Assembly: GCF_000738775.1 (NCBI RefSeq)
Contig: NZ_JPOC01000014.1
Location: forward strand, 1-63,101
Direction of reading: 5' to 3'
DNA: 63,101 nucleotides
DNA from: Prescottella defluvii
GTDB lineage: Bacteria; Actinomycetota; Actinomycetes; Mycobacteriales; Mycobacteriaceae
Part shown: in pieces, positions 29,001-40,760 of the stretch
Layout: every line of letters begins with the position of its first letter
How positions within the stretch are numbered: the stretch's first letter is position 1
The notes under the pieces: model-generated
Told to the model about the DNA's origin: nothing
Database searches by the model: none
Seen by the model: the letters and a program-made list of their open reading frames with translations, nothing else
Program-made: the position numbers and the translations under genes

Positions 29001-32000
29001 CGTCGGCAGGTCGAGCTCGTCGATCATGGCCAGTCCCGGGACGCCCGGGACGACCCGGTCCTCCATCGACAACGCCACCTGGAACAGCGGATGGCGGGCC
29101 AGCGAGCGGGGATACCCGACTTCCTCGACCAAGCGGTCGAAGGGAATGTCGCTGCGCGAGAACGCCTCGGCATCCGTCGAGCGGACGCCGTCGAGCAGTT
29201 GCGTGAAGCCACCGTCGGGGTCGAGGCGCACCCGCAGTACCAGCGTGCCCGCGAACATCCCCACCACGTCGTCGAGGTCGCCGTGGCCACGCCCGGCGAC
29301 CGGGGTACCGATCGCAACGTCCGGCCCGGCACCGAATCGGCTCAGCAGTAGGGCGAGCGCCGCGTGCAGGACCATGAAGACCGTCGCGTCGTGGGCACGG
29401 GCCACCGCGGCGACCCTGGCGTACAGGTCGGCGTCGAGGCCGAATGCCACAGTGGCCCCCGCGCCGGATGCGGTGGCCGGACGCGCCCGGTCCGTCGGGA
29501 ACGTGACCTCCTCGGGCAGACCGTCGAGAGTTCGCGTCCAGTACGCCAGCTGCTCTGCCGCGAGCGAGGTTCCGGTCCCGTCGCCTTCGAGGATCCGGTG
29601 CTGCCACAGGCTGAAGTCCGGATACTGCACCGCGGGAAGCGGCAGCGACGGTGCCCGTCCGGCGGCCCGCGCACCGTAGGCCGCGGCCAGGTCGTGTGCG
29701 AGCACCCGCAGGGACCACCCGTCCGCGGCAATGTGGTGCACGACCAGCGCCAGGACGTCGTCGCCGCGACGGAACCGGTTCTCGAACAGCACCGCCCGGA
29801 ACGGGAGTTGCGTCGTGAGGTCGAAGCCGCCGCCTGCGACCACCGCGGCCGCGGCGACCGGATCGTCCGTCACATGGACGGCGAGCCCGACGCGGGCATC
29901 CTCGACCGGCACCACCGACTGGTACGGACCGGCGTCGTCGACGGGGTGGATCGTGCGCAGCGCCTCGTGCCGTGCGATGACGTCGGCGACGGCGAGCCGC
30001 AACGCCTCGACATCGGTGCCCGCGCCCAGACGGAGCGCGATCGGCAGGTTGTAGGCACCCGAGTCGGGGGACATCCGGTTGACCAGCCACAGCCGATGCT
30101 GCGCCGGGGACAGTGGGATCCGATCCGGCCGCGGACCGGATGACGGTGCCGGCCAAGCAATTCCGTCTCGGTCCAGAAGCCGGGTGAGACCGGCCACCGT
30201 CGGATGCTCGAACACGTCGCGGACCTCGACACGGCGGCCGGTGAGCGCACCGAGCCGGGCCGCGGCCCGCGCCGCGATCAGCGAGTTGCCGCCCACCTCG
30301 AACAGGCTCTCGTCCGGCCCCGGAGCGACGCCCCCCAGCAGGTCGGCGAACACTTCGGCAACCTGCTGCTCGACGGCGGACCGGGCCGTCTGCGCCGGAT
30401 GCTGCCGCGCGACGGGAGCAGGCAGGGCCTTCCGGTCGAGCTTGCCGTTCACCGTCACGGGCATCCGATCCAGGACGACGAGTTCCGCCGGGACCAGATA
30501 CGCGGGCACCTCGGTGCGCAGCTCGCGCAGGATCGATCCCGGATCGGCGCGGTGGTTCGCCGCCGCGCTGACGTACCCGACGATCTCGCCCCCCGAGTCG
30601 GTCCGACGCACGATCGCAGCCGCCTCACCGACCTCCGGACGCCGGCGCAGCACGCTCTCGACCTCGCCGAGCTCGATCCGCACACCCCTGATCTTCACCT
30701 GGTCGTCGATGCGGCCGACGAAGTCGACGGCTCCGTCCGACCGTCGGCGGGCCACATCGCCGGTCCGATACATGCGGTCCCCCGGCGAACCCCAGGGGTC
30801 CGCGACGAACCGCGACATGGTCGCGCCCGGGCGCCTCAGGTAGCCGCGAGCCAGTTGTGCGCCGCGCACATAGATTTCACCGGTCACGCCCGGCAGGACC
30901 GGGCGCAGACGCACGTCGAGGATCACCAGATCCAGCCCCGGGAGCGGACGGCCGATCGGACTGCCCACACCGGCCGGGGGCAACGCAATCTCGGCCATCT
31001 CGGCCACCTCGGCCATCTCGGCGTCGAGGTCGTGGAACGTCGCGTGCACCGTGGTCTCGGTGATGCCGTACATGTTGGCCAACCGCGGACGGGTGGGTCC
31101 GGCGGAGCGCCACCACGACCGCAGTCGCGGGATGTCCGACGCCTCGCCACCGAAGATCACCCACCGGACCGATGCCGGCAGCGTCGGCGTCGTCCGGATC
31201 AGTTCGTGGAACGCCGTCGGGGTCTGGTCGAGGATCGTGACCCGCTCACGTTCGAGGAGCGCACGGAAGTCCTCCGGGCTGCGCGCCACGAACGGATCGA
31301 CCACCACGAGGGTGCCGCCGTGCGCGAGTGCGCCCCACATCTCCCAGACGGCGAAGTCGAAGGCGTACGAGTGGAACATGGTCCACACGTCGGTCGGACC
31401 GGCGCCGATCCGGCCGCCCGCGGCGTCCAGGAGGGCGGTGACGTTTCCGTGGCTGACGACGACCGCCTTGGGGTGGCCGGTGGTTCCCGACGTGTACAGC
31501 ACGTAGGCCGCCTCGTCCGGGCGCGGGCGCCTCGACAGCGGACGGGTATCCCGGGCAGTGGCGTCGATCAGTACTTCGGGGACCGGACCGGCGGCCAGAC
31601 GTCCGCTCAGATCGAGGGTCGTGACGACAGCGACCGGACGCGCGTCGTCCAGAACGAAGCGGAGCCGTTCCGCGGGGTGGTCGAGGTCCAGCGGGACATA
31701 GGCACTCCCGGTCTTCAGCACCGCGAGCAGCGTCACCACCATCTCGATGCCCCGCGGCATCGCGACGGCAACGAGCCGGTCCGGGCCGGCGCCCGCCGCG
31801 ACGAGGCGGCGAGCCAGGGCGTTGGAGCACAGATCGAGATCGCGATAGGTGAGGCGGTCGTCGCCCGCGACGATCGCGGCCGAATCCGGCGCCTGCCGGA
31901 CACGGTCGTCGAACAGTGCCGTCAGCGACTGCGCCTCGCGCATCGTCCGATCCGCGCAATCGGATACCGGGCCCGGTGTTTCGGCACCGAGATCGATATC

Positions 32001-35000
32001 CCGCACCCGCACAGTCGGATCGGCCGCGACGGTAGCGAGGATCCGGAGCATCGCGTCGGCCAGCGCACGCATCGTCCGCAGCTCGAACAACTCGGTGGCG
32101 TAGGTGAAGGTGAGGGCCATCTCGCCGGTTGCCACGGGGTCGACGGCAAGTTCGAGATCGAACCGTGTGGCAGTGGTGGGCACCTCGAGCACTTCCACGT
32201 CCAGACCCGGAACCGCGACGGACGGCCGGCTCTGGTTCTGGAATGCGAGAGCCACCTGGAACACCGGGTGCTCGCCCGGAACACGCTCCGGCGCAAGATC
32301 GTCGACCAGGTCCTCGAACGGCAGATCCGTGTGCGCGAAGGCATCCAGTCCCACGCGCCGCGCACGCATCACCACATCGACGAACGGCTCGTCGGGGTCG
32401 ATTGTCGTGCGCAGCGGCACCGTCGCGACGAACATGCCGACGGCACGGTCCAACTCCGCCGCGCCCCGGCCCGCGACGGGCGCCCCCACGACGATGTCGT
32501 CCTCGTCGCTCACCCGGGACAGCAGGGCCGCGAAGGCGGCGTGCACGACCATGAACAGGCTCGAATCGTTCCCGGACGCCAACGCCTGGAGCTGCGACAC
32601 GGTCTCGAATCCCACGGTCGCCCGCACGCTCGCGCCCGCCCCCGTCGGCTGGGTGGGGCGTGGCCGGTCGAACGGTAGACCCGGGCGGGCCGGGGCGCCC
32701 GACAACACTCCGCGCCAGTAGTCGAGTTGCCGTCCACGCACGCTCGCCGGGTCGTCGACGCGGCCCAGCATCGAGTGCTGCCACAGCGCGTAGTCCGCGT
32801 ACTGGATCACCGGCGAATCCCACTGCGGCGCGGCACCGTCGACCCGCGCACGGTAGGCAACCAGCAGGTCGTCGGTCATCGGCGCCACCGACCACCCGTC
32901 GGCGGCGATGTGGTGGACACCGATCACCAGCACGTGCTCGTCGGGGGCCAGACGATAGAGCACCGTCCGAAGCGGCGGTTGAGTGCGCACATCGAGCGTG
33001 AATGCGGCGCGGTCGCGGAGCGCGGCGTCGAGTTCGTCGCCGGTGATGTCGACTGGACACAGGTCCGGAACGGCACGCTCGACCGCGACCAGCTCCTGGA
33101 CCGGCCCCGTGACGGTTTCCGGGTAGACCGTTCGCAGCACTTCGTGACGCGTCGCCACATCCGCGAAGGCCGCACGCAACGCATCGAGGTCGACCCCGCC
33201 GCGGACTCGCAGTGCCATCGGCACGAGATACGCCGACGACTCCGGATCCAGCCTGGCCAGGAACCACATCCTCAGTTGTGCGGCCGACAGCGGCAGCACG
33301 TCGGGCCGCATGCCGACCTCGAGCGGCGGCCGGATCGCCCGCGGACCGTCGGCGGCGGCATCGATGTGGGCGGCCAGCGCACGCACCGTCGGATTGTCGA
33401 AGATGTCGCGGACGCCCAGCTCGATCCCCGACACGGCAGTCAGGCGGGACCCGACCCGTGTGGCAGCCAGCGAATGCCCGCCGGACGCGAAGAAGTCGTC
33501 GTCGCGGCCGACCGGCCCAACTCTGAGCACGTCCGCGAAGACCTCCGCGACCGCCTCCTCGGTGCGCGTCCGTGCGGGCTCCGAACCGGCCTCGGCGGAA
33601 GCCCCCGACGGGGACGGAAGTGCGCGCCGGTCCACCTTGCCGTTCACCGTCGCCGGAACGTCGGTGAGCACGTGGATCCTGTTGGGGACCATGTAGTACG
33701 GCAGCGCGGCGGCCGCGTGCCGGCGGACTGCGTCCACCTCGAACACGTCGGGGTTCGCGGGCAGGATATGCACCGCGATCACCGATTCGCCGTCCGGGCC
33801 CCGTCCCGCGACGGCCACCGCCAGCACGACCGCGGCGTGCCGCTCGAAGACCGCCTCGATCTCGCCGAGTTCGACCCGGAACCCCCGAATCTGTATCTGG
33901 GTGTCGGCCCGCCCGACGAATTCGAGTTCGCCGAGCTCGGTCCAGCGGACCAGGTCACCGGTGCGATACAACCGGGAGCCCGGCGCTCCGTGGGGATCCG
34001 CGACGAACCGCGCCGCCGTCGCACCGGGAAGCCCGTGATAGCCGCGGGCGAGACCGACACCTCCGATGTAGAGCTCACCGACCGCATCCACGGACACGGC
34101 GTGCAGCCGTCGGTCCAGGACCACGACCGCGGTCCCCCGCACCGGCGTGCCGATCGGCGCCGGAGATCCGGGACGCAGAGGCTGGGACAGTGTCGCCAGC
34201 ACGGTGGTTTCCGTCGGCCCGTAGGCATTGAGCATCAATCGCCCGTCGGCCCACACGTCCGCCAGGCCGGCGGGAAGGCGGTCGCCACCGGCGTCAACCA
34301 CCTCGAGCGCGTCGAGGCCCGAGGGGTCGGTGACGGACAGCACCGCGGGAGAGGAGATGAAGTGCGAAACCGTGTGCTCACGCAGGAAGTCCCCGAGTTC
34401 CGGGCCACCGATCACACCCGCCGGGAGAAGCACCAGCGTCGCGCCGCTGGTGAAGGCCAGCAGCCATTCCTGTACCGCCGCATCGAAACCCGGCGACGCG
34501 GAGTGCAGCACGCGGGCGCGCGCCGAACCGCGATACCGGCACCGCACTTCCGCGGCGAGGCTGGCCAGTCCCCGATGGGTGACCGTCACGCCCTTGGGCC
34601 GACCAGTCGTACCCGAGGTGTAGATCATGTACGCGGCATTGTCGACCCGCACCTCGGCGCCGCGGAGGTCGTCGGAGCCGGCGAGCGGTACCGGGACCGT
34701 GCCCGGTCGGTCGCCCACCGCATCGTCCAGCAGAATCCACTCCGGCCCCGCGGGCACCACCACCGACCGCACGGTGAGCCCGAGCACGGCGCCGCTGTCG
34801 ACGACGATGCTGTGCAGGCGTTCGGCCGGCAGCTCCGGGTCCACCGGTACGAAGGCGGCCCCGCTCCTCGCCACCGCCCACATCGCGACGATCAGGTCGA
34901 TCGATCTCGGCAGCGCGAGCACCACGGATGTTTCCGGCTCGGCGCCCCGGTCGGCGAGCACCCGCGCCAGTCTCGCCGACCGGGCGTCCAGCTCTCCGTA

Positions 35001-36425
35001 CGTCAGCGTCACGGATCCGGATTCGACCGCCACCGCCCCCGGACGGAGCCGCGCACCGTCGAGCAGCAGCCGAGCCAGTGGACGCGGGGCCTCGGCGACG
35101 GATCCGTCCACGCGAACCGGATCGCCGGCCGCACCGACGAGCAGATCCTCGACGGCCGTCGCTCCCGGCACCGTCTCGAACAGCTCCAGGAGGGTCGCGA
35201 ATCGCTCGTGATGCCGGACGAGTTCGCTTCTCGTGTACAACGCCGGGTTGGCCTCGAGATCGACCCGCACCGCGGCACCGGGAACTCCGTCGTACACGTT
35301 CAGCGACAGGTCTTCGACCGGGCCGGTCGACAGGACGTGGAACTCGCCCACCGCGTCGGCGAGTTCGATCTCCCGGCGGAACAGCATCAGATTGACGACG
35401 GGGCCGAAGGACCGCAGCATCGATCCCGCCGAGCCGTCGAAGCGGTACCGCTGGTGCCGCAGGGCCCCGGTCAGTTCGACCGACACCTGCGACACCACCT
35501 CGTCGACCGTTGCGCCGGGTTCGATCCGGACCCGGACGGGAACGATGTTCGCGATCATGGCGCCCGAGCGGCGCATCTTCGCCGTCGTCCGCGCGGAGAC
35601 CGGGAGGCTCAGGACGATGTCGTCGCATCCGGTCATGCGGGCGAGGTAGCACGCCCACGCCGCGATCACGACCGGAGCAACGGATCCGTCACGGGGTTGC
35701 ACCGCACGGACCCGCGAACTCGCAACGAGCGGTACCGCCGAGGGGCGCGGGCGAAACGATTTGGCCGACAGGCTGACCGGGTCGGGAAGCGACGCCAGCC
35801 GGAGTCCCCAATATTCCTCGTCGATCACGAACCGCCGCGATCGTGGATACTCCTGCTCCAGGTCGTGGATCACCTCGAGGCCGGAGGCGGTCGAAGCGGG
35901 GACAGTCTCACCTCTCGCCTCGAGCGTGTACAGCTGGGCGATCCGGTTCATCAAGGTGGTTGCGCCGAACCCGTCGAGTGCGACGTGGTGAACCTTGCCG
36001 TACCAGTAGAAGTGCTCGGGGCCCAATCGAATTGCGGTTGCGGCGATCACACGGTCGGTCACCATGTCGAGCGGCCGGGACCGATCGCGGTCCATCCACG
36101 TGTGGGCCGCCTGCACGGGGTCGGCCGCCGAGCTCAGGTCCACGACGGAGAGCCCGTCCTCCAGGTCGTGGTGGACGAACTGCCTCGGCTCACCGTCCAC
36201 CTCGCACAGGCGCAGCACCGGTGACTGCAGTTCGCGGCTCGCGCGATCGGTTGCCCGCGCGAGCATCTCGACATCGAGGCTCCCCCGAACCTCCACGTAG
36301 TGTGCCATCACACAGGGGGTTTCGGGATCCAACTGCTGCGCGTACCACACGCCGAGCTGGGCTGCGGACAGCGGGAATCGCGCCGTCATCCCGTCGTAAT
36401 CAGGTTGCCACTCAGGAAGATTCAC
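20004..36425 (-). CDS. Five-module non-ribosomal peptide synthetase, (C-A-T)x5-TE
   Basis: The 5473-aa enzyme has five condensation-adenylation-carrier modules and a terminal thioesterase, all on one polypeptide. Condensation HHxxxDG motifs are near 35980 (VHHVALDG), 32910, 29730, 26620 and 23525. Adenylation YTSGTTG-type cores are near 34610, 31490, 28290, 25170 and 22100. Carrier GGxSL serines are near 33475, 30290, 27170, 24050 and 20970. The thioesterase GWSLGG is near 20570. There are no epimerization, methylation or reductase domains. Module 1 begins with a condensation domain, as in lipid-initiated synthetases. Module 2 pocket residues read DFWDIGMVH, one off the threonine code DFWNIGMVHK; the other pockets look hydrophobic and are unassigned. 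The GTG start at 36425 has GGAG 8 bases upstream; an in-frame ATG lies at 36491. No MbtH or phosphopantetheinyl transferase gene is in the window. Confidence 0.95.
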   Translation of the reverse strand: MNLPEWQPDYDGMTARFPLSAAQLGVWYAQQLDPETPCVMAHYVEVRGSLDVEMLARATDRASRELQSPVLRLCEVDGEPRQFVHHDLEDGLSVVDLSSAADPVQAAHTWMDRDRSRPLDMVTDRVIAATAIRLGPEHFYWYGKVHHVALDGFGATTLMNRIAQLYTLEARGETVPASTASGLEVIHDLEQEYPRSRRFVIDEEYWGLRLASLPDPVSLSAKSFRPRPSAVPLVASSRVRAVQPRDGSVAPVVIAAWACYLARMTGCDDIVLSLPVSARTTAKMRRSGAMIANIVPVRVRIEPGATVDEVVSQVSVELTGALRHQRYRFDGSAGSMLRSFGPVVNLMLFRREIELADAVGEFHVLSTGPVEDLSLNVYDGVPGAAVRVDLEANPALYTRSELVRHHERFATLLELFETVPGATAVEDLLVGAAGDPVRVDGSVAEAPRPLARLLLDGARLRPGAVAVESGSVTLTYGELDARSARLARVLADRGAEPETSVVLALPRSIDLIVAMWAVARSGAAFVPVDPELPAERLHSIVVDSGAVLGLTVRSVVVPAGPEWILLDDAVGDRPGTVPVPLAGSDDLRGAEVRVDNAAYMIYTSGTTGRPKGVTVTHRGLASLAAEVRCRYRGSARARVLHSASPGFDAAVQEWLLAFTSGATLVLLPAGVIGGPELGDFLREHTVSHFISSPAVLSVTDPSGLDALEVVDAGGDRLPAGLADVWADGRLMLNAYGPTETTVLATLSQPLRPGSPAPIGTPVRGTAVVVLDRRLHAVSVDAVGELYIGGVGLARGYHGLPGATAARFVADPHGAPGSRLYRTGDLVRWTELGELEFVGRADTQIQIRGFRVELGEIEAVFERHAAVVLAVAVAGRGPDGESVIAVHILPANPDVFEVDAVRRHAAAALPYYMVPNRIHVLTDVPATVNGKVDRRALPSPSGASAEAGSEPARTRTEEAVAEVFADVLRVGPVGRDDDFFASGGHSLAATRVGSRLTAVSGIELGVRDIFDNPTVRALAAHIDAAADGPRAIRPPLEVGMRPDVLPLSAAQLRMWFLARLDPESSAYLVPMALRVRGGVDLDALRAAFADVATRHEVLRTVYPETVTGPVQELVAVERAVPDLCPVDITGDELDAALRDRAAFTLDVRTQPPLRTVLYRLAPDEHVLVIGVHHIAADGWSVAPMTDDLLVAYRARVDGAAPQWDSPVIQYADYALWQHSMLGRVDDPASVRGRQLDYWRGVLSGAPARPGLPFDRPRPTQPTGAGASVRATVGFETVSQLQALASGNDSSLFMVVHAAFAALLSRVSDEDDIVVGAPVAGRGAAELDRAVGMFVATVPLRTTIDPDEPFVDVVMRARRVGLDAFAHTDLPFEDLVDDLAPERVPGEHPVFQVALAFQNQSRPSVAVPGLDVEVLEVPTTATRFDLELAVDPVATGEMALTFTYATELFELRTMRALADAMLRILATVAADPTVRVRDIDLGAETPGPVSDCADRTMREAQSLTALFDDRVRQAPDSAAIVAGDDRLTYRDLDLCSNALARRLVAAGAGPDRLVAVAMPRGIEMVVTLLAVLKTGSAYVPLDLDHPAERLRFVLDDARPVAVVTTLDLSGRLAAGPVPEVLIDATARDTRPLSRRPRPDEAAYVLYTSGTTGHPKAVVVSHGNVTALLDAAGGRIGAGPTDVWTMFHSYAFDFAVWEMWGALAHGGTLVVVDPFVARSPEDFRALLERERVTILDQTPTAFHELIRTTPTLPASVRWVIFGGEASDIPRLRSWWRSAGPTRPRLANMYGITETTVHATFHDLDAEMAEVAEMAEIALPPAGVGSPIGRPLPGLDLVILDVRLRPVLPGVTGEIYVRGAQLARGYLRRPGATMSRFVADPWGSPGDRMYRTGDVARRRSDGAVDFVGRIDDQVKIRGVRIELGEVESVLRRRPEVGEAAAIVRRTDSGGEIVGYVSAAANHRADPGSILRELRTEVPAYLVPAELVVLDRMPVTVNGKLDRKALPAPVARQHPAQTARSAVEQQVAEVFADLLGGVAPGPDESLFEVGGNSLIAARAAARLGALTGRRVEVRDVFEHPTVAGLTRLLDRDGIAWPAPSSGPRPDRIPLSPAQHRLWLVNRMSPDSGAYNLPIALRLGAGTDVEALRLAVADVIARHEALRTIHPVDDAGPYQSVVPVEDARVGLAVHVTDDPVAAAAVVAGGGFDLTTQLPFRAVLFENRFRRGDDVLALVVHHIAADGWSLRVLAHDLAAAYGARAAGRAPSLPLPAVQYPDFSLWQHRILEGDGTGTSLAAEQLAYWTRTLDGLPEEVTFPTDRARPATASGAGATVAFGLDADLYARVAAVARAHDATVFMVLHAALALLLSRFGAGPDVAIGTPVAGRGHGDLDDVVGMFAGTLVLRVRLDPDGGFTQLLDGVRSTDAEAFSRSDIPFDRLVEEVGYPRSLARHPLFQVALSMEDRVVPGVPGLAMIDELDLPTFAKFDLQLTVTPDPESGAECRMDYATDLYDERSVRGFADAFVRVLTAVTADPAAPIGGLDLLGPTEPDVLRGRHAVPRRSLGEILEAAVSANPDGVAVCDGADALTYRQLDRLANRLARLLRERGWGTEDVVAVALSRSLESVVSVWACAKAGVVFAPVDPAAPPARNARLLADAGAVGGITVGRHLHALPELDEWICLDDAGVRIRLDELPAAALGDAGARNGLDCGAYLVFTSGSTGTPKGVLVTHRGLATFAEEQRERYTVDTDSRVLHFAPTTFDGALLEILLAAPAGATLVVAPTELYGGPDLAAFLRREGVTHAFVTTAAWTSIGVDPRTLPDLRTLIVGGEALPAGVVRNWASGRRMFNAYGPTETTIVSMISDPLTPDGPITIGGPIRGVGALVLDTRLRPVPVGAIGELYLAGNPLARGYHGRAAATAASFVAHPRDAGVRMYRTGDLVRRSADGIVFVGRGDRQIKLRGHRIDPAEVDAVLTGHAGIESAATVARPGPGGEAILVSYIATPSDIDIDDVRTMLRRTLPAPIVPTTVTPMDSLPLTVNGKIDYAALPTPVLDSGAGREPAGQWEIAVAGAFTEVLGMRIEGVDTDFFRSGGSSLGATRLVGRLRNELHVHVSVRDVFEYPTVAALAVRLAEAPRENSVVPARTRPDVVPLSPPQQRLWLLDRLDPGSAVYNIAFGLRMRGRLDVDALERAIGDVYTRHEILRTSYPGDAHGPRQHLHRPGPVELRVLAVPADEFEARAGVLAADGFDLAVAPPVRTVLLSALDEDHLLVVVVHHIAFDGWSLAPLAGDVARAYAARLVDEAPRWDDAPTQYADYTLQRITLLGAIEESDSTAAREREHWREVLRGLPALSTVPTDRPRPDRPSFRGGLRRTHLTPDRHRALLDLAHEHGVSLFMVVHAALAVVLARLGSSRDIAIGTSVSGRGEPELDTAVGMFVNTLVLRTRIDPAMSLSRLLAEVRACDLAALEHSMLPFEQVVESTDPPRVEGAHPLFQVFLAFGNLPSATAALDEVAVDVVDLTPEAARFDLEFSVTENLDHRERPAGLAVALGYSTDLFDESTAVGLVETLDRVLGAFVSDPHRAVGDIALPGEIARTSGEGAPDTVLLPEVFSSGAAVGRHAAALRADGWERSYGQLDSVSNRLARELIRLGVGPETVVALAFGRSPEWVTAMLAVSKAGGAFVTIDPEYPPARIAYLLADSAATVVVADVLPDEPLGAAAWVTLDALVETSTSTSAAPVTDVDRIRPLRAEHPAYVVYTSGSTGRPKGVVVTHVGLSALTALAVTHYGVGPESVVLQNYSANFDAALLEVILALGAGATLVFAPPGRFGGTALTRLLREERVTHLLSTPSALATVDPTGLPRLETVAVGGELCPPELVQQWAAGDTRSMVNAYGPTEATVVATAALVRRGRAVDIGAPVPGTSVMILDGRLRPVPRGVVGELYLAGAGLARGYLGDLAATASRFVADPYGGYGTRMYRTGDRVRWNARGGLEYIGRTDSQLKVRGYRVEPGEIDSILVGHSGIALARTVLERDVLVSYVAARTGESPDPDEIRKFAAAALPAHLVPSRVEVLDEIPLTGNGKLDVSALPGTRQGPERWAAAGDSLQQTIVEAFADVLALSAVGVDDDFFALGGSSLSATSAVARIEAASAHRIAVRDLFDNPTARGLATALRDRGGASPRPFPRAGRRGERIPLAPQQRRLWLVNRLDSESTEYNIRFGLRVRGGLDRAALDLAVADVMERHDTLRTIHPDSADGPHQVVLAPFSVPITDHDAVPDPRAFDLTTEMPLRIAVVPESAGVDLLVVELHHIAADGWSMGPFGRDLVDAYRTRVAGHAPSWTPPTLRYRDYSAWSADMLGSEDDPDSVVARCLDYWIRTLERLPDRLPLPFDRQRPGPPSHRGAAVRREFDTGTASLMDAARAHGASQFMVVHAVWAAVLARYAGVGDIAVATPTAGRGPRELDDMVGMFVGTTVLRTDVDTGASFAELLATVRDTDLGAFAHSDVPFDRLVETIRPRRVTTHHPLVQVMLTFGAGNAADRRVLSDNAIEPVELASDAIRFDLELDVTQGETGLDVRLDYATDVFTAGTADRLVDAFGRMLDAVLADPTVAIGDVDLGGTPITGGPSQGATDPAEATLPAILRAAAAVHHDRVALRCNGVDLSYGDLDEWSDRVAGHLSTRGAGPETVVALAFDRSVEFVVAMWAVAKTGAAFLSVDPRHPAARIALMLADSGAIAGLTTSLHADGLPHEPGWILLDRDLPPAVRSLTRAPRTHLDQTAYVIYTSGTSGVPKGTAVTHRGLLNLVAEQRERYRLTPTSRVLQVASPSFDASVFELIMAAANGATSVIAGPNEFGGAGLHRLLVEEKVTHAVVTPAVLATLDPHGLDRLGVLISAGDICPPEQARRWTPGRRFFNAYGPSEVTIMATGTGPLAELEPGSPVPIGAPIAGVRADVLDDRLRPTPPGAVGDLYLAGPGLARGYPGRPPLTASRFVADPRSIDGGRLYRTGDRVRVGDNGELHFVGRSDDQVQVAGARVELPEIDAALGASRFVATSVTLLRDARLVAYVVLTDDADGSDVAGDLRRQLSLRLPRNLIPGVFVPVDEIPLSINGKVDRAALADLPLPTAAAAAPPCTATERVVASVFEEVLGGGPVGRDTGFFDAGGTSLGALQVVTLLSRQLDRRVPVSLMFPDATPARLAESIENSSLPTSGALGKVLPLQTNGTRAPLFCVHPAAGVAWSYAGLVQYLGGEQSVYGLQAPGLEDGLRFPGEIADLAADYVREIRRIQPHGPYHLAGWSLGGVIAHAIATELQDQGEPVALLVALDSLLEVDEHTAGEDTDSGGHDVIDLLAELEPSLDLTGEPQDLGPERATELLRRADSPFSFLTAASISAMHENSLLAGTLVRRHRPSVFTGDLVFFTAAKDRREGIAAPRQWDAYVTGKVREVPVDCTHAEMTAPTALAVIGPILAAELRARDPRGHCRPEVS

Positions 36426-36595
36426 CACGACCACTCCCCCCGCGCACGATCGCGCGACGCGCTCACGAGTTCCACTGAAGTTGTGGGCCATCGGTGGGTG
36501 TGGCTAGGTTGTTCCCCACACTCCGAAACAGTCTCACTCGAGAGAGACTTGCGATAAGCCCAGTCCTGCAACATGTTCGACAGGAGTTCAACACG
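36426..36595. promoter_or_regulatory. Divergent promoter region between NRPS and DUF4012 genes
   Basis: This 170-bp gap must start both the 16.4-kb NRPS transcript and the rightward DUF4012 gene. It contains a 6-bp inverted repeat, agtctc (36530-36535) and gagact (36544-36549), and Shine-Dalgarno sequences at both ends (GGGGGGAG complement at 36434-36441; AGGAG at 36582-36586). No known operator was recognised. Confidence 0.5.
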
Positions 36596-38356
36596 GTGTC
36601 CGAACCTCGCCCCCTTTACCGCCGTCCGATCGTGATCACCACCGGTGTCGCCGCGGTCGCAGTCCTCGCCTGCGGCGGCTGGCTGGCCTATACGACCGTG
36701 CAGGTCCACTCCGATCTTCTCGCCGCGAGTGAGCAGGCGTCCGTCACGAAGGCCGCCCTGCTCGACGGCGACACGGCCACCGCGCAGGCCGCCCTCGGAC
36801 GCGTGCAGGAACATGCGTCGACCGCCGCAGAGGCCACCCACTCGTTTCCGTGGACCGTCGCAGAGAACATCCCGTTCGTCGGCGGGACGTTCGACGCCGT
36901 ACAGCAGATCGCCGACGTGGTCCGGGACCTCGGTCGCGACGTCCTGCCGAGTGCGCTCGAGGCGGGATCGGCACTCGAACCTCGCCTGCTCGTCGGCTCC
37001 GGCGGGCGTGTGAATCTCGATTCGCTCAGCTCCGCCCTGCCCGCCCTCGACGCTTCCTCCGCTGCGGCACAGGAGATCTCGGACAGAACTGCCGGAATCG
37101 AGGCATCGTCGCCGATCGGCGCGGTCGAGGACGCCGGCGCTCAACTGCAGGATCAGGTTCGGGAACTGAGCGGGATCCTGTCCAACACCCGGACCGCGGC
37201 CCAGCTCCTCCCGCAGATGCTCGGCGGCGACGGCGACCGAAGCTACTTCCTCGCCTTCCAGACCAACGCGGAAGCTCGTGGAACCGGCGGACTCATGGGG
37301 GGATTCGCCGTTCTGCGAGCTGAGGACGGCTCCGTGCGGGTCGACGAACTGGCCGCCAACAAGGAGATCTCGCTGAAGCAGCAGCCGATCGATCTCGGAT
37401 CCGACTACTCCGACCTGTACGGACGGCACCGGCCCACGACCGACTGGCGCAATGCCAACCTCAGTCCGCACTTCCCCTACGCCGGCCGCATCTGGCAGTC
37501 GATCTGGGCGCAGGAGAGCGGGTCCGTCGTCGACGGTGTGCTCGCGACCGATCCTGTCGCCCTGAGCTACGTGCTCGGCGCCATCGGGCCGATCAAGATG
37601 GCGGACGGCGAGGTCGTCGATGCGGACAACGTCGTCGAACTCACCGAATCGACGGCCTACATCCGATTCGCGGACGACAACGCGGCCCGTAAGGCCTATC
37701 TGCAGGAACTCGCCGCGCGGGTGGTCGCGAAGATAACCGGTGACGTGAAGAAGCCGACCGCCCTGCTCGAGGCGCTGGGACGTGCGGTGTCCGAGCGCCG
37801 GATCGCGGTCTGGAGTACGCATCCGGAGGAGCAGGAGGTCATCGCGCAGACCCCGCTGGGACACACCGTCCCCGACGACCCGGCGCCGTACGCGAACGTG
37901 ATCGTCAACAACGCCGCCGGGAACAAGCTCGACTACTACCTGACCCGCGACATCAGCTACACCGCGGAATCGTGCGACGCGGACACCCGCAAGTCGACCG
38001 TCACCGTCGCCCTCGGCAACGACACCCCCGATGCGGTGCTGCCGGACTACGTCGCCGGGATGGTCGACAACAACACCGGGGCCGAGGCCGGCACGGCACG
38101 GATGCTGGTGTCGCTGTACGGCACCCAGGGCGCCACGCTGAAGCGGGCGTCCGGCGACAACGGGTCGCTGTTCGCTCTCGCCGGGCGCGAGCAGGGCCGT
38201 CCCGTCTACACGGTCGACATCCAGATCCCGCGCGGACAGACACGCACCGTGACCTTCGAGCTGACCGAACCCACCGCCGCGGGCCCCGCGACCGTACCGG
38301 TGCAGCCGCTCGTCGCCCCGGTCACCGTCACCACCGACGTCCCGGTCTGCGACTAG
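36596..38356 (+). CDS. DUF4012 domain-containing membrane-anchored protein
   Basis: The 586-aa protein starts at a GTG with AGGAG 9 bases upstream. One N-terminal membrane helix (residues of about 12-32, VITTGVAAVAVLACGGWLA) is followed by a helical region, then the DUF4012 core with DRSYFLAFQTNAEARGTGG and LDYYLTRDISY. The bulk should lie outside the membrane. DUF4012 proteins are frequent in actinobacterial and cyanobacterial polysaccharide gene clusters but have no assigned activity. A strong terminator follows. Divergence from the NRPS gene suggests shared control. Confidence 0.85.
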   Translation: MSEPRPLYRRPIVITTGVAAVAVLACGGWLAYTTVQVHSDLLAASEQASVTKAALLDGDTATAQAALGRVQEHASTAAEATHSFPWTVAENIPFVGGTFDAVQQIADVVRDLGRDVLPSALEAGSALEPRLLVGSGGRVNLDSLSSALPALDASSAAAQEISDRTAGIEASSPIGAVEDAGAQLQDQVRELSGILSNTRTAAQLLPQMLGGDGDRSYFLAFQTNAEARGTGGLMGGFAVLRAEDGSVRVDELAANKEISLKQQPIDLGSDYSDLYGRHRPTTDWRNANLSPHFPYAGRIWQSIWAQESGSVVDGVLATDPVALSYVLGAIGPIKMADGEVVDADNVVELTESTAYIRFADDNAARKAYLQELAARVVAKITGDVKKPTALLEALGRAVSERRIAVWSTHPEEQEVIAQTPLGHTVPDDPAPYANVIVNNAAGNKLDYYLTRDISYTAESCDADTRKSTVTVALGNDTPDAVLPDYVAGMVDNNTGAEAGTARMLVSLYGTQGATLKRASGDNGSLFALAGREQGRPVYTVDIQIPRGQTRTVTFELTEPTAAGPATVPVQPLVAPVTVTTDVPVCD

Positions 38357-38377
38357 CCCACCGAGCACGACGGCGAT

Positions 38378-38413
38378 ACCCGCCCCGAGCCGGCTCACCG
38401 GCTCGGGGCGGGT
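38378..38413. terminator. Bidirectional terminator between convergent DUF4012 and acyltransferase genes
   Basis: A perfect 16-bp GC-rich stem (38378-38393 with 38398-38413) has a 4-base loop (ctca) and lies between gene ends at 38356 and 38431. Confidence 0.85.
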
Positions 38414-38430
38414 GTCCGCAACCATCGCCG

Positions 38431-39441
38431 TCACCGGCGGCTCAACCATGCCGGAGCGTCGTAGAGGCCGGGCACGCCCTTGGTCACCCGGTAGATACCC
38501 AGTGAGATCGCCACGGCAACAGCCGAGATGACGAGCACCAGCGCACCGGACACCGCCAGCGATCCCCCACCGAAGGTCGGGAGTGCGACGACGATGCCGG
38601 CGATCGCGAGGTAGTGAATGAGGTAGATCGGCAACGTGTTGCGTCCCAGGTACTGCAGTTGCCGCCCGACCTGCGAGTCGGAGACCAGACGTGCGACGAC
38701 GAGTGCGCCTGTGACGCCGACGAAGCTGGTGGCGAGGCGGACGCCCGGGATGTCCTGCAGGTCGAACAGGTACGACCCCACGGACGCGACCGCGAAGACC
38801 ACGATCAACCCGAACGCCAGCGGAACCGTGATGCGGTCGACCGTGTCCACGATCCGACCGCGGAGGTGGCAGCCGACGAGGAAGAAGACCAGATAGGTGG
38901 CCATGCTGTCCCACTCGTACACACCGGTCGAGATCAGTCCCGACCCGACGGCGGCCGAGAGGATTCCGCTGACTGTCAGGAGGATTACCGGGGACTGCGT
39001 CCGAGTAGCCCGGGCGATCACGAAGAACAGCGCGAGAGCGTAGACGAACCACAGCCCGCCGGAGGGCAGCACGAAGATCGACAGCAGGCTGGAGAGGGTT
39101 CCTGCATCACTCGAGTCCAGCGGCCACGGGACGACCGAGAAGAAGACGAAGCGGACCACCGACCACACGACGTACACCCACAGCAGCAGCGAGATCTTCC
39201 GCGACCACAGTGAACGCCAGGAGCCCGAGACCGGACCGAGCGCGAACAGGCCTGCGGCCAGGAAGAAGAGCGGCATCCGGATGGTCACGAGGACGTTGTT
39301 GGCCTTGACGATCGGCCCCATCGGGAACCCGACCGCCTCGAGGAAGATGATCGTGTGGTGCACGACGACGAGCAGGATCGCGGCGCCCTTCGCGACATCG
39401 ACCCACCCGACGCGCGTTGCCTTCTCGACCGTCTGGGTCAT
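38431..39441 (-). CDS. Acyltransferase family 3 membrane protein
   Basis: The 336-aa protein has about ten membrane helices and the acyltransferase-3 hallmarks: WVDVAKGAAILLVVVHHT near the N-terminus (catalytic His pair region) and RMPLFFLAAGLF. Members O-acetylate or otherwise O-acylate sugars during export. Its start overlaps the stop of the pyruvyl transferase gene by 4 bases (ATGA), so it is the last gene of the polysaccharide operon and probably decorates that polymer. Confidence 0.88.
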   Translation of the reverse strand: MTQTVEKATRVGWVDVAKGAAILLVVVHHTIIFLEAVGFPMGPIVKANNVLVTIRMPLFFLAAGLFALGPVSGSWRSLWSRKISLLLWVYVVWSVVRFVFFSVVPWPLDSSDAGTLSSLLSIFVLPSGGLWFVYALALFFVIARATRTQSPVILLTVSGILSAAVGSGLISTGVYEWDSMATYLVFFLVGCHLRGRIVDTVDRITVPLAFGLIVVFAVASVGSYLFDLQDIPGVRLATSFVGVTGALVVARLVSDSQVGRQLQYLGRNTLPIYLIHYLAIAGIVVALPTFGGGSLAVSGALVLVISAVAVAISLGIYRVTKGVPGLYDAPAWLSRR

Positions 39442-40760
39442 CGGATCGCCCCGGCATCCAGGACGCCGACCGGATCGGCCGGGTTCGCCTCGGCACCGAA
39501 GTTGCGCGCCGCGAGCGCACGGACGGCCGGCAGATCCTCGAGCAGACGAGCCCGGAGTTCGTCCAGCTGCTGGTCCACTCGCCCGATCGTCTCCACGACC
39601 TGCGACCCGAATCCGGGATTCGGGGCGACCTCGAGGTTGCCGATGTTCAGGAGCCGGTACAGACCTTCGACCTTGCCCTGCGTGCCGAGGGTGATCGGGA
39701 CGGCGCCCTGGCCGATACTCATGATGGCCAGGTGCATCCGGCCGGTCACCACCAGGTCGGCCCGCGCTGCCAGCCCACGGATCTGCAACGGCGACAACAG
39801 TTCGTCGATCACGAGAGCATTCGGGGCCAGTTCTGTGACTGGCAGCTTCGAGATCTCGGCACTGTCGTCACCGGACTCACGAATGACATGCGGCAGCATC
39901 ACGATCGCGAATCCGCGACGGTCGAGTTCCGAGACGATGAGGCGGTAGTCGGACACCTGATCCGATCGGGCACCGATGAGCGCGCTCATGTTCACCAGCG
40001 CGATCCGCCGTTCCGGCCCGAGCGAGGCGGACCACTTCACGAAGGGCTCGTAGGCTTCCTCGCCGCCGAGCGCGAAGACGGTGTCCGCAACCGATTCGAC
40101 GCGGGCGATTCCGCAGGCGCGGAGCCGCTCGGCACTGAGCGGCTCCCGGGCCATGCACTGAACCGACGAACCGGCCTCGCGCAGTGCCCGGATCGCCGAC
40201 GGATGGGCATCGGCCGACCAGCTGAATCCGACGATCCGCGCGGACGCACCGAGATCCAAGGCGCCTCGCAGGCAACTGCTCCGCGAGATGGATCCCGTCG
40301 GGTTGTACAGACCGTCCATGAGGTCTGCGCCGACGACGCTCACGTGGCCGGAGGTCCGGGCGAGGCGAACGAAGCGGACGACGTCCTGCGTTCGGGACAG
40401 CGGATTCCCGTCGATCAGCCGGGGCAGCGCCACCACGGTGACGCGGTCGCGGTGCCGGTCCGGAATCGTCGCCGCAGAAACCGCATTCAGAACCACGGTG
40501 ATCTTGCCGGAGGTGTTGTCGAGGAACGCCTCGAGCATGGCCTGGTCGCCGATGTTCCCGTGCCCGGTCGCGGCGATCAGGAGGGTCGAGTCCCGCGGAC
40601 CGATCGGCGCCGCATCCAGCCGCTCCACCAGCGCGGTGACCACGCGGTCGTGATTCCAGATCGCTCGGTACCACAGCCCCGAGCCGCGGAGCCTGCCCGC
40701 GAGATTGCGCGCCAGCTGTCGTGCGACGCTGCGGCCCCGATTCCGTGTTTCGGCAATCAT
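39438..40760 (-). CDS. Polysaccharide pyruvyl transferase family protein
   Basis: The 440-aa protein contains TGHGNIGDQAMLEAFLD early on and ADLVVTGRMHLAIMSIGQGAVPITLGTQGKVEGL near the C-terminus, both typical of CsaB/WcaK-type pyruvyl transferases. These use phosphoenolpyruvate to put ketal pyruvate on sugars. The ATG at 40760 overlaps the flippase stop as ATGA and has GGGGA upstream; it was preferred over an in-frame ATG at 40778. It predicts a negatively charged, pyruvylated surface polymer. Confidence 0.9.
   Translation of the reverse strand: MIAETRNRGRSVARQLARNLAGRLRGSGLWYRAIWNHDRVVTALVERLDAAPIGPRDSTLLIAATGHGNIGDQAMLEAFLDNTSGKITVVLNAVSAATIPDRHRDRVTVVALPRLIDGNPLSRTQDVVRFVRLARTSGHVSVVGADLMDGLYNPTGSISRSSCLRGALDLGASARIVGFSWSADAHPSAIRALREAGSSVQCMAREPLSAERLRACGIARVESVADTVFALGGEEAYEPFVKWSASLGPERRIALVNMSALIGARSDQVSDYRLIVSELDRRGFAIVMLPHVIRESGDDSAEISKLPVTELAPNALVIDELLSPLQIRGLAARADLVVTGRMHLAIMSIGQGAVPITLGTQGKVEGLYRLLNIGNLEVAPNPGFGSQVVETIGRVDQQLDELRARLLEDLPAVRALAARNFGAEANPADPVGVLDAGAIR

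Noticed and set aside
32727-36224. A 1165-aa plus-strand open frame across the NRPS gene, plus several others of 500-800 aa
   Set aside because: They are compositional shadows of the NRPS frame; the minus strand shows all C, A, T and TE core motifs in order.
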